A stretch of DNA of 64,000 nt from Chitinophaga polysaccharea (lineage in GTDB: Bacteria > Bacteroidota > Bacteroidia > Chitinophagales > Chitinophagaceae). This document shows, piece by piece, positions 53,651-61,366 of the stretch. Below the pieces are notes generated by a model. The model did not search any database and was not told the DNA's origin. It worked only from the letters and a program-made list of their open reading frames with translations. The translations under genes and the position numbers were made by a program. The stretch is taken from assembly GCF_007829335.1 (NCBI RefSeq), contig NZ_VIWO01000008.1, forward strand, positions 186,001 through 250,000, given 5' to 3'. Positions within the stretch are counted from its first letter, which is position 1. Each line of letters begins with the position of its first letter.

Positions 53651-53833
53651 TCATTTACGATAATGTTCTACTTCTTCCTTTCCATAAAAGCGAGTCAATT
53701 CTTTTATTTCTTCCACTGTGCCCCGTTCCAGTACTCGTTGAATGACCCAACGCTTCATTTGAACCCAATCAATTCTATCTACTGTTGTGTCCCAAAATAA
53801 TACCGGACGGAATTTCGCAAGATCGGGTTTCAT
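53651..53833 (-). CDS. small DUF6922-type protein (antitoxin-like)
   Basis: 60 aa from the ATG at 53833 (a GTG at 53878 would add 15 residues). Sequence pattern F-R-P-V-L-F-W-D-T, D-R-I-D-W-V-Q-M-K-R-W-V-I-Q-R-V-L-E-R-G-T and L-T-R-F-Y-G fits the small DUF6922 proteins that precede AbiEii-like toxin genes in Bacteroidota, where one recurring form is LWD...IDW..HK..VI.RVL.RG. Its partner downstream is only a fragment, so the pair is probably non-functional as a toxin-antitoxin system, though this gene itself is intact. Confidence 0.6.
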   Translation of the reverse strand: MKPDLAKFRPVLFWDTTVDRIDWVQMKRWVIQRVLERGTVEEIKELTRFYGKEEVEHYRK

Positions 53834-53878
53834 CGCTGCATGTTGCCTCGCTTTTTCCTCTTTAATATCATAGTACAC

Positions 53879-54249
53879 TTGTAGGAGGTATTCATTCTCC
53901 TTTTTCCCTTTGTGATGGCCCCTAATATTTGCGGATATTCCTGTATAGAAAGCGCAAGGTGAATATGATATCTCTTACAGCACAGGTATTTCAATAACCG
54001 TATACTCGTTGTTGCTAAAATGTATGAACAATGGGCTAAGTAGCCGACATAAAAAAAAGTATAAATACGTATTTAAAAACTCACGCACTTATCCCCTTGA
54101 TAACGAATAATATTAGATAGACATTTGTACCCGGAAGCAAGCGCCGTTATATTCCGGTACGTTCCCCAAAAGAAGACCACCAATACACTCCCCATTGCCC
54201 GTTCCCCAAAAGCGCTTGCTTCCTTTTACGGCTCAACAGGCCACACCGT
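53879..54249. other. gene-free stretch with palindrome and repeat element
   Basis: No complete gene is visible in these 371 bases. The part next to the DUF6922 gene keeps the same frame open back to a TAA at about 53975 without a start codon. A perfect 14-bp palindrome TAAATACGTATTTA lies at 54062-54075. The right end holds the inverted/direct repeat element at 54133-54223 listed separately. Confidence 0.6.
54133..54223 (-). repeat. structured element: 12-bp inverted repeat enclosing 12-bp direct repeats
   Basis: GGAAGCAAGCGC (54133-54144) and its exact complement GCGCTTGCTTCC (54212-54223) enclose two copies of GTTCCCCAAAAG (54161-54172 and 54201-54212) set exactly 40 bp apart. The plus-strand right arm is followed by T-T-T-T. 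It lies 26 bp beyond the stop of the minus-strand sigma gene, so it could be its mRNA 3' end structure, but the internal direct repeats are not explained by a terminator. Confidence 0.6.
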
Positions 54250-54831
54250 TCAGACTTTTCTCTTCAGGATATATAGTAACACCAACAGGGTAAAATCGCC
54301 TACTTTTTCCCTTAAACGCTCCAGGGCGTGATAAATCAGCTTACAGGTACCGGTGATGTTCATGTGCATGATCTCCGCAATCTGCTCGTACGACAGGCCC
54401 TCATAGTATTTCAGGAAGGCCGCTTCCCGCTGCCGGTTACTCAGGATACCCATTAAAGTACTGATCTTACTCCGTAAGACGGCCATGCGCTCCTGCCCTA
54501 CCATAGGGTGTTCCCCGGCTACTTCTACATTAAAGGGAATATGCTCTCCGGCAAACTCTTCTTCATGCCGGCAAGGCACTTCCAGGCGGCGCAACAGGAT
54601 ACGGCGGTAGGAACGGTACAGGTACTGCTTTACCACCAGGGGACTGGTAATTCCTTCCCGGTTCTGCCAAAGCTTGCGGAAAAGGTCTTGCAGGCTCTCT
54701 TCTACACAAACATTGTCGGGAGTAAATCTGAATCCATAATTGGAGAGCGGGGTATAATATTGTTCATATAATCCTTCTAATGCTTTTACATCCCCTTCTT
54801 TATAAGAGTACCATAGTTCGTTATCATGCAT
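54250..54831 (-). CDS. ECF-subfamily RNA polymerase sigma factor (orphan)
   Basis: About 193 aa from the ATG at 54831 (M-H-D-N-E-L-W); an upstream ATG at 54885 would add 18 unlikely residues. Region 2: L-E-G-L-Y-E-Q-Y-Y-T-P-L, V-E-E-S-L-Q-D-L-F-R-K-L-W-Q-N-R. Region 4: L-S-N-R-Q-R-E-A-A-F-L-K-Y-Y-E-G-L-S-Y-E-Q-I-A-E-I-M, N-I-T-G-T-C-K-L-I-Y-H-A-L. No fecR or anti-sigma gene adjoins it, unlike the sigma factor at 19441. The neighbouring LptD-like gene is divergent, 268 bp away, so an envelope role is conceivable but unsupported. Confidence 0.92.
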   Translation of the reverse strand: MHDNELWYSYKEGDVKALEGLYEQYYTPLSNYGFRFTPDNVCVEESLQDLFRKLWQNREGITSPLVVKQYLYRSYRRILLRRLEVPCRHEEEFAGEHIPFNVEVAGEHPMVGQERMAVLRSKISTLMGILSNRQREAAFLKYYEGLSYEQIAEIMHMNITGTCKLIYHALERLREKVGDFTLLVLLYILKRKV

Positions 54832-55099
54832 AACGTTGGAGTTAATTGAGGACAACCAAGATACGCCAAAAATCATTGCCGGCAAAATGAAGTATACGGC
54901 CGGCTCCCGCTTACGCTTAACGATTCCCCGAAAAAGTTAACTTTTCTTTACCAACTGCAACAACCTCGCTACCATCGCAGCTTTCACCCCTTGCCTGCCC
55001 CGAAATCCCCTATTACTATCCTTTTGGTAAGTGGGGACCAAGACAAACTCAGCTATTCCGGTACTATTTTCGCGCCACGGATGCCATCCAATAACATAC

Positions 55100-57715
55100 A
55101 TGAGATTTATTTGCCAGCTTCTTTCAGGGTTCCTGATTGTCCTCCTGCTTATTGCCGCAGGCAGGCCCAACACCATTATGGCACGTTTGCCAATGACTAC
55201 CGCAGATACCCTGCCACCCGATACCCTGCCCCGGGCATCGAAAGATAGCATAGATGCACCCATACATTATAAGGCAAAAGACTCTATCGTGATGCTGGTA
55301 CCCGAGAAACGCATGCTCCTGTATGGTAACACCGACACGAAATACAAAAATACCAGCATCACCGCCGAACGCATGCTGGTAGACCAGCAAACCGGTATGG
55401 TAGAAGCCACCAAATGGAAAGATACCACTGGTAAACCCATAGGTCTTCCCGTTATGACCGACAACGGACAGAGCTTCGAATCCGATACCATCCAGTTTAA
55501 CATCGGTACCCGCAAAGCCAAGATTTACCACACCCGCTCTAAATATGGAGAAGCTTACGTAGGTAGCCAGCAGGCCAAGCACATGGCGGATAATACCATC
55601 TTCGGCTTTAAAAATACTTTTACCACCTGCGACCTCGACACACCTCACTTTCAATTCCGCGCCCGGAAAATAAAAATCATCCCCGATAAACTGGTGGTGT
55701 CCGGCCCAGCCAACCTGGAAATTGAAGGGATTCCCACTCCCCTCTTTATCCCCTTTGCCATTTTCCCCATTACACAGGGGCAGCGCTCCGGCATCCTGCC
55801 TCCACAGTATGTGGTGAACCAACAAAAAGGAATCGGACTGGAAAATGGCGGTTACTACCTCGGCCTGGGCGAGCATTTCGATCTTACGATGCGGGGAGAC
55901 GTATACTCGTACGGCAGCTGGAGCCTGACGGCCAGTCCCACGTACCGGAAAAGGTACAAGTACAACGGTGGGTTGAACCTCAGCTTTGCCAATACCCGCT
56001 TTGGCGATCCGGCGGTAAAGTCGGAGTTCAGCACCTCCAAAGATTTCCGGGTTACCTGGAATCATAGCATGGACAGCAAAGCCCGCCCTGGTGTTAACTT
56101 TGGCGCCGCCGTTAACTTTGGTACTTCATCTTATAACCGCTATAACGTATACGACTATAACACACGTGTAAATAACAATATCGGATCTTCCATCACCTTC
56201 TCCAAAAGCTGGATAGGCAAGCCTTATAACCTGACGATGGGGTTGAACCATTCGCAGAACCTGAGCACCCGCGATGTGTCGATTTCCTTCCCGGACGCGA
56301 CCTTCACGGTAAATACCATCTATCCTTTTCAGCCGAAGGAAATGGCAGGCAAGCCTAAGTGGTATGAGAAAATAGGGATTTCCTACAATGGTGTACTGCG
56401 CAACCAGGCCAACTTCAAGGATTCGCTGTTTGGTAAACAGGCCATGCTGGATGCCATGCAAACGGGAATGCAGCATAGTGTGCCTATCTCTTTTTCTATC
56501 CCGGTGTTTAAAACATTTACTTTATCGCCGGGGATTAACTATTCAGAATACTGGTACACCAAGAAATTTATCCGTAACTGGAATCCCAACAAACCTAACC
56601 TGGGCACGGGCGACAAGGGCGCCCTGGATACTACTTACCAGGCCGGCTTCTTCACCGCACGCGACGTAAGCACCAGCATGTCGTTGTCGACCGCCCTGTA
56701 TGGCATGTACACGTTTAACAAACATTCCAAAATAAAGGCCATCCGCCATGTAATGCGTCCTACGTTGGGCATGAGCTACCGCCCGGATTTGTCCGGTAGT
56801 TATTACCGCCTGGTACAGTATAATAAGGCGGGAGATAAAACCTTAATGTCTGACTTCGATGGAGCGATTATAGGCGGACCATCTGCCGGTACCTTTGGCG
56901 GTATCAACTTCGGGTTGGACAATAACCTGGAGATGAAGGTATTTTCCCGGAAAGACACCACCGGCAACCACGAGAAGAAAGTCAAATTGTTGGATGGTTT
57001 CGGTATCAATGGTAACTACAACCTGGTAGCCGACTCCTTTAAACTATCGACTTTCGCCATTTACGCCCGTACCAACCTGTTTGATAAACTGAACATCTCC
57101 GCGAGCGGTAACCTGGATCCTTATCAAACCGATGCCCGCGGCCGCCGGATCGATAAGCTCATCTGGCAGCAGGGCAAGATCAGCCTGGGGCGTTTAACCA
57201 ACGCCAGCATCTCCCTGAGTACCTCCTTTCAATCGAAGGACAAAAAAGGCAATGCCAAAACGCAAACGATGGACTCTATCCAAAATGCGCAAAGCAAGGA
57301 TGCTGCGTTTGCCGCACAACAGCGGCAGCTGGCTATGGTGCGTGCTAATCCCGGTGAGTACGTGGACTTTGATATTCCGTGGCGTATAGATCTCTCCTAT
57401 AGCCTCGCCTATACCAACACCATTATTCCCGATTCCGGTGGCGTGGTAAAAAGAGTGACCCAGTATATCAGTTTCAACGGCGATTTTAGTCTCACGCCCA
57501 AATGGAAGATAGGTTTGAACAGTGGTTTTGACTTCACCAATATGCAGATCGCTTATACGAACATGTATATCTCGCGGGACCTGCACGACTTTAATTTATC
57601 CATCAACCTTATTCCATTTGGCACCTTCCGCCAGTTCAGCTTCACCATTGCCGCCAAGGCCAGTATCCTGAAAGACCTGCGGCTCAATCGGAGCCGGCAA
57701 TTTTATGACCAGTAG
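55100..57715 (+). CDS. LptD-like outer-membrane LPS-assembly protein
   Basis: About 871 aa from the ATG at 55100, which starts a signal peptide (I-C-Q-L-L-S-G-F-L-I-V-L-L-L); the open frame begins earlier at 55031. N-terminal OstA/LptA-like jelly-roll region (about 60-210: A-K-D-S-I, N-T-S-I-T-A-E-R-M, F-E-S-D-T-I-Q-F-N-I-G-T-R-K-A-K-I), then the Bacteroidota-type linking segment F-R-A-R-K-I-K-I-I-P-D-K-L-V-V-S-G-P, followed by I-E-G-I-P-T-P-L-F-I-P-F and R-S-G-I-L-P-P-Q-Y, and a large barrel. It inserts lipopolysaccharide into the outer leaflet with LptE. Stop lies 6 bp from the convergent MocR stop. Confidence 0.9.
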   Translation: MRFICQLLSGFLIVLLLIAAGRPNTIMARLPMTTADTLPPDTLPRASKDSIDAPIHYKAKDSIVMLVPEKRMLLYGNTDTKYKNTSITAERMLVDQQTGMVEATKWKDTTGKPIGLPVMTDNGQSFESDTIQFNIGTRKAKIYHTRSKYGEAYVGSQQAKHMADNTIFGFKNTFTTCDLDTPHFQFRARKIKIIPDKLVVSGPANLEIEGIPTPLFIPFAIFPITQGQRSGILPPQYVVNQQKGIGLENGGYYLGLGEHFDLTMRGDVYSYGSWSLTASPTYRKRYKYNGGLNLSFANTRFGDPAVKSEFSTSKDFRVTWNHSMDSKARPGVNFGAAVNFGTSSYNRYNVYDYNTRVNNNIGSSITFSKSWIGKPYNLTMGLNHSQNLSTRDVSISFPDATFTVNTIYPFQPKEMAGKPKWYEKIGISYNGVLRNQANFKDSLFGKQAMLDAMQTGMQHSVPISFSIPVFKTFTLSPGINYSEYWYTKKFIRNWNPNKPNLGTGDKGALDTTYQAGFFTARDVSTSMSLSTALYGMYTFNKHSKIKAIRHVMRPTLGMSYRPDLSGSYYRLVQYNKAGDKTLMSDFDGAIIGGPSAGTFGGINFGLDNNLEMKVFSRKDTTGNHEKKVKLLDGFGINGNYNLVADSFKLSTFAIYARTNLFDKLNISASGNLDPYQTDARGRRIDKLIWQQGKISLGRLTNASISLSTSFQSKDKKGNAKTQTMDSIQNAQSKDAAFAAQQRQLAMVRANPGEYVDFDIPWRIDLSYSLAYTNTIIPDSGGVVKRVTQYISFNGDFSLTPKWKIGLNSGFDFTNMQIAYTNMYISRDLHDFNLSINLIPFGTFRQFSFTIAAKASILKDLRLNRSRQFYDQ

Positions 57716-57721
57716 CCGGGC

Positions 57722-59197
57722 TTAGAACGCAGTATCCAAAATACTTTCCAGGATGGCTACCGCTGCCCGCAGCTCCCTGTTATTAAGGGAGGCAAAGCCA
57801 AAGCGCAGCCCGTTCACGGATTTGCCGCCATAGTGATACTGCTCTCCCGACGACATACGTAGTCCTTTGCCCCGGGCTTTTTCCGCCAGTTTAATTAAGG
57901 ATATTTTGGGAGAGAAGCGCAACCAGATGGCCATTCCGCCGGCAGGCGGCGTAAAAGTGACGGCCTTCCCTAATCGTTGCTGTAGTAATTCGCAGAGCAG
58001 ATCGCGCCGCTCCCGGTATATTTTATTGGATTTTTTCAGATGCCTGGCTATGGTGCCATCGGCCAGCAGGTTGGCCAGTGCCTGCTCTGCCAGGTTATCG
58101 CCCCGCAGGTCCATGAGCCGGCGTAACTCTGCCGAAGCGGCGACAAAACTGGCCGGGGCTATCATAAAACCAATACGGATGGATAAGCCCAGCGACTTGG
58201 TAAAAGAACCGATGTAAATGACATTGCCGCCATGATCGGCGCTGGCCAGCGGTAATATGGGCGCAGAGCTGTAATGGAAGTCATAATCATAATCGTCTTC
58301 GATCACCGGCAGTTTATATTTACGGATAATCTCCAGCAGCTTCATCCTCCGTGCGGCACTCAGCGTTACTGTGGTGGGATGATGGTGATGTGTGATCAGG
58401 TACAACATCCGGATCTTCTTCTGACTGCACAGCGTTTCAATGACATCTACATCAATTCCTTCCCCATCTACCGGCACTCGCAGCAAACGTGCACCCAGCT
58501 GCTCAAAGCACAGGTCAGCGAAAAAATAATTCGGGCTACCTACAATCACATAGTCGCCGGGCTTAATGATCATGGCGGCCGCCAGGTATATGGCCATCTG
58601 CGCGCCACGGGTAATCATCACATGATCGGCGGTGATATTAAGGCCGCGGGTATTGCTGAGATACTTCACCATTTCCTTCCGTAAGGCCGTAGTACCCGCC
58701 GCCTCGCCATACATCAACAGTTTGTGATAACGGGCGCTTTCTATTACCGAGCGGCATTCCCGTACCCAGTCCGTCAGAGGGGCCAGGCGTACATCAGGGA
58801 AACCATCGTTGATAACCAGCGGCATGCTGGCATCGGGGTAAGGCGCCATCACCGGCGCTGCCGGCGGCGTATGAAAGGAGAAAGCGGTGGCTTCGCCATA
58901 GGGTTGCAATACCTTCCGGAAGCTGCGGGGCCGGATCACCGGCAGGTTGGTAGCCACCATCATGCCTTTGCGGGGCACCGCCTCCAGCCAGTCCTGGCTG
59001 ATCAGTTCCTCATATGCCGCAATCACCGTTTTGCGGTGCAGGTCCAGCTGCAACGCCAGCACCCTGCTGCCGGGCAGAAAAGATCCCGGCTTCAGGATAC
59101 CTTCCTGTATCAGGCCTATCAACCTGTTGGCAATTTGCTGGTACACCGGCAATTTCAGCGATTTATCTGTTCGAATGAGCGTTTTAAATGGAAGCAT
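57722..59197 (-). CDS. MocR/GabR-family regulator (GntR HTH fused to aminotransferase fold)
   Basis: 491-aa PLP-dependent transcription factor. GntR-type winged helix about 15-80 (P-V-Y-Q-Q-I-A-N-R-L, L-P-G-S-R-V-L-A-L-Q-L, H-R-K-T-V-I-A-A-Y), linker, then a type I aminotransferase domain about 125-485 with I-T-R-G-A-Q, S-P-N-Y, I-E-D-D-Y-D-Y-D-F and the PLP lysine Lys334 in G-S-F-T-K-S. It is divergent from AhpD-like and GNAT genes, with two TGGACTAC direct repeats in the 79-bp gap, so it likely regulates them and itself in response to a vitamin B6 vitamer or an amino compound. Confidence 0.94.
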   Translation of the reverse strand: MLPFKTLIRTDKSLKLPVYQQIANRLIGLIQEGILKPGSFLPGSRVLALQLDLHRKTVIAAYEELISQDWLEAVPRKGMMVATNLPVIRPRSFRKVLQPYGEATAFSFHTPPAAPVMAPYPDASMPLVINDGFPDVRLAPLTDWVRECRSVIESARYHKLLMYGEAAGTTALRKEMVKYLSNTRGLNITADHVMITRGAQMAIYLAAAMIIKPGDYVIVGSPNYFFADLCFEQLGARLLRVPVDGEGIDVDVIETLCSQKKIRMLYLITHHHHPTTVTLSAARRMKLLEIIRKYKLPVIEDDYDYDFHYSSAPILPLASADHGGNVIYIGSFTKSLGLSIRIGFMIAPASFVAASAELRRLMDLRGDNLAEQALANLLADGTIARHLKKSNKIYRERRDLLCELLQQRLGKAVTFTPPAGGMAIWLRFSPKISLIKLAEKARGKGLRMSSGEQYHYGGKSVNGLRFGFASLNNRELRAAVAILESILDTAF

Positions 59198-59198
59198 C

Positions 59199-59229
59199 TG
59201 GACTACCTATCAATTGTTATGTGGACTAC
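59199..59229 (-). promoter_or_regulatory. direct repeats, probable MocR operator
   Basis: TGGACTAC occurs at 59199-59206 and again at 59222-59229, 23 bp apart (about two turns), inside the short divergent gap and abutting the MocR start codon (59195-59197). MocR/PdxR/GabR proteins bind direct repeats in their divergent promoters, and the position suits autorepression. Confidence 0.55.
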
Positions 59230-59276
59230 TAAGATACTCCAGCCATCGCTAATTTTACACTATAATTTTAACGACG

Positions 59277-59717
59277 ATGAAAGAACGTTTTTTAATGAAA
59301 GAGATAGATCCCGCGGCGTATACCGCTATGCTGGGATTGGAAAAATACCTGACAGGTACCGGCATATCCCCGCTTCACCAGGAAATGATCCGCGTAAGAG
59401 CTTCCCAGTTGAATGGCTGCGCCTTTTGCATTAACCAACATACACAGGATGCCCGTAAAGCCGGTGAAACCGAACAGCGTTTATACCTGCTCAGCGCCTG
59501 GAAGGAATCGCCGCAGTTCACCCCGGCGGAAAGAATTATCCTGGCTATGACGGAGGAAATCACGTTTATCAGCCGCGAAGGACTTACGGAAACCACCTAC
59601 CAGCAAGCGTTAAAGGAATTTGGTTTAAAAGGTTCTTCTGAGCTGATCATGGCTATCAATATCATCAACGCCTGGAACCGCATTGGTATTTCCACCCACC
59701 GGGTACCGGGTCAATAA
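59277..59717 (+). CDS. carboxymuconolactone decarboxylase / AhpD-like protein
   Basis: 146-aa all-helical protein of the CMD/AhpD superfamily. The redox motif is G-C-A-F-C-I-N-Q-H-T-Q-D-A-R: C48-x-x-C51 with the downstream His used as proton relay in AhpD-type alkylhydroperoxidases. F-T-P-A-E-R-I-I-L-A-M-T-E-E-I-T is also typical. First gene of a pair with the GNAT gene (12 bp), divergent from MocR, an arrangement common for such regulators. Likely peroxidase or electrophile defence; no decarboxylase substrate is implied. Confidence 0.92.
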   Translation: MKERFLMKEIDPAAYTAMLGLEKYLTGTGISPLHQEMIRVRASQLNGCAFCINQHTQDARKAGETEQRLYLLSAWKESPQFTPAERIILAMTEEITFISREGLTETTYQQALKEFGLKGSSELIMAINIINAWNRIGISTHRVPGQ

Positions 59718-59729
59718 AATAAAAACACG

Positions 59730-60164
59730 ATGACGCCGATTATCAAAACTGCCCAAACAGATGCCGAGCTACTGGCCTGTAGTGACGTAATGTTGTTCCT
59801 GCGTCCACACCTGCAGAAAGAAAATCTGCTGGCGCAGCTGCGGGATATGCAACAGGAAGACTACCGCATTGTTTATATCGCCGACCCGGAAGATGCTTCC
59901 AGAGTAGTGGCCTTTGCGGGTTTCCGTCACATGCATAAATTATTTAGTGGTAAAACAATTTATATAGATGATCTGGCCTGTTTGCCTGCTTACCAGGGAC
60001 GGGGCTATGCAGCGAAGCTGCTGGATCATGTAAAGGAGCTGGCTAAAAAGGAAGGGTTACAGGCTGTACAACTCGATTCCGGTCACGGGCTGTTTCCGGC
60101 GCATCGCTTGTACCATCGCCAGGGATTTTGTATCTCTGCCCATCACTTTACACAGAAATTGTAA
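59730..60164 (+). CDS. GNAT-family N-acetyltransferase
   Basis: 144-aa acetyl-CoA-dependent acetyltransferase. Motif A is intact: I-Y-I-D-D-L-A-C-L-P-A-Y-Q-G-R-G-Y-A (Q-G-R-G-Y/A pyrophosphate loop, about 87-104), then L-L-D-H-V-K-E-L-A-K-K-E-G, and A-H-R-L-Y-H-R-Q-G-F in motif B. Follows the AhpD-like gene by 12 bp, so it is co-transcribed and probably under MocR control. Acceptor substrate unknown. Confidence 0.92.
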   Translation: MTPIIKTAQTDAELLACSDVMLFLRPHLQKENLLAQLRDMQQEDYRIVYIADPEDASRVVAFAGFRHMHKLFSGKTIYIDDLACLPAYQGRGYAAKLLDHVKELAKKEGLQAVQLDSGHGLFPAHRLYHRQGFCISAHHFTQKL

Positions 60165-60174
60165 GGCTTAGCGT

Positions 60175-60217
60175 ATAACCGTTACCGGTATCTGCGGGCA
60201 GGTACCGGAACGGTTAT
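60175..60217 (+). terminator. intrinsic terminator after GNAT gene
   Basis: 15-bp stem (60175-60190 and 60203-60217) with a single bulged A, loop of about 12 nt, then T-G-T-T-T-C-T-T-T. It overlaps the last codon and stop of the convergent yceI-like gene. Confidence 0.65.
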
Positions 60218-60780
60218 TGTTTCTTTGCCTGTACGTTCAATATAACCGTCAGCTTATCATCAATGGCATTATCCGGGCCTACCTGAAAATCTTTGCGGTT
60301 AATCACAAACTGCCCATTGAACTGGCAGCCGCCTGCCGTCATATTGGTGGTAAACGGGAAGCTGATGGTTTTGGTAATTCCTTTAATGGTTAAGGCGCCG
60401 GTAAACTGGTAAGTGTTAGGTTTCCCTGTTGCGGTAACGGAAGTCGATACCAGCTTCATTACCGGGAATTTAACGGTATTAAAATATTTTTCCGCCATCA
60501 GGTCCCGGTCGCGTTTTCCGATGCCTGTATTAATCGTATTCACCGCTACCGTTGCTTCTATGGCCGTTTCTTTCAGCTTTTCCGGATCAAAATGTATGTT
60601 ACCCTTTAAGCCGGTAAAATAACCCGTTACCGTACTACTGAAAATAAGGTGATTCACAATGGTAAACTTCACCTTAGATCCTTCATCTACCGGCACATAA
60701 TGCTGCGCCAAAAGGTGCATACTGCCTAGTAGTAACAGGCCAGACAACAGGAGGCGGGAAATAAATGCGGGCGTTTTCAT
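60214..60780 (-). CDS. YceI-family periplasmic lipid-binding protein
   Basis: 188 aa, signal peptide ending H-L-L-A-Q, then a lipocalin-like barrel of the YceI family that binds polyisoprenoids. Landmarks: Y-V-P-V-D-E-G-S-K-V-K-F-T-I, G-Y-F-T-G-L-K-G-N-I-H-F-D-P-E-K-L, R-D-R-D-L-M-A-E-K-Y-F-N, F-P-V-M-K-L, T-I-K-G-I-T-K-T-I-S-F-P-F, and F-V-I-N-R-K-D-F-Q-V-G. All normal for the family. Transcribed alone. Confidence 0.93.
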   Translation of the reverse strand: MKTPAFISRLLLSGLLLLGSMHLLAQHYVPVDEGSKVKFTIVNHLIFSSTVTGYFTGLKGNIHFDPEKLKETAIEATVAVNTINTGIGKRDRDLMAEKYFNTVKFPVMKLVSTSVTATGKPNTYQFTGALTIKGITKTISFPFTTNMTAGGCQFNGQFVINRKDFQVGPDNAIDDKLTVILNVQAKKQ

Positions 60781-60880
60781 ACTACAAAGTTGACCAATTA
60801 CCCTGGTATTGCCAAATCACAAAACCAGCAGATTTCCTTTACAATAGTTAACGAAATCGCCCGGCAAAACAGGCGGCGCC

Positions 60881-61309
60881 TTATTTCCTTTCCGCCACAG
60901 ACTTCAACCCTGCCAGGATATTTTTCCAGTTTTCTTTCGAATGATCACAGGCTTCCTGGTTTTCGAAGTTTGCCTGGGAAACGGTGAACCGGGTATCATT
61001 ATGGCCATTGGCGGCAAGCTCGTACACAATAACGGCATAATTATCCGGTATATCTTCTTTCCCGGTGCTCAGGTAACTGTATGACAGTTTTTTTTCTTTC
61101 TCCACCTCCAGCACCAGGCCTTTTTCTTCATAGCGTTTCCCATCCCATTCGCCCGACCAGGTAACGCGGCTACCGGTTTGCCAGTTGCTGTCCACATCTG
61201 TTCCGAAAAAATATTCTTTGATCAACGTCTTATTGGTGATGGCTTCCCATACACGGGAGGCAGGGGCGTTAATGTGGATGGATTCCGATAATTGCAATTG
61301 CTTATCCAT
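60881..61309 (-). CDS. SRPBCC / AHSA1-domain protein
   Basis: 142-aa START-like hydrophobic-ligand-fold protein (activator of Hsp90 ATPase homologue 1 type). Seen: I-H-I-N-A-P-A-S-R-V-W-E-A-I-T, E-Y-F-F-G-T-D, G-S-R-V-T-W-S-G-E-W-D-G, and C-terminal E-N-W-K-N-I-L-A-G-L-K. No export signal. Ligand unknown. Divergence or co-regulation with neighbours is not evident; the AraC gene lies 57 bp upstream on the same strand. Confidence 0.9.
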   Translation of the reverse strand: MDKQLQLSESIHINAPASRVWEAITNKTLIKEYFFGTDVDSNWQTGSRVTWSGEWDGKRYEEKGLVLEVEKEKKLSYSYLSTGKEDIPDNYAVIVYELAANGHNDTRFTVSQANFENQEACDHSKENWKNILAGLKSVAERK

Positions 61310-61366
61310 AATAATGTGTTTTTGTTATTACAATATTAGGAGGTCCTGAGTTTGAAGGATTGCATT

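Noticed and set aside
53879..53975. Residues F-Y-T-G-I-S and H-H-K-G-K-K in the frame ahead of the DUF6922-type gene, reminiscent of a GIY-YIG nuclease remnant
   Set aside because: Only about 30 codons between a TAA and the DUF6922 start, no full GIY and YIG spacing and no catalytic Arg/Glu, so chance is as likely.
55124..56065. 313-aa open frame on the minus strand
   Set aside because: Antisense shadow of the LptD-like gene; no start context, domain or signal sequence that makes sense.
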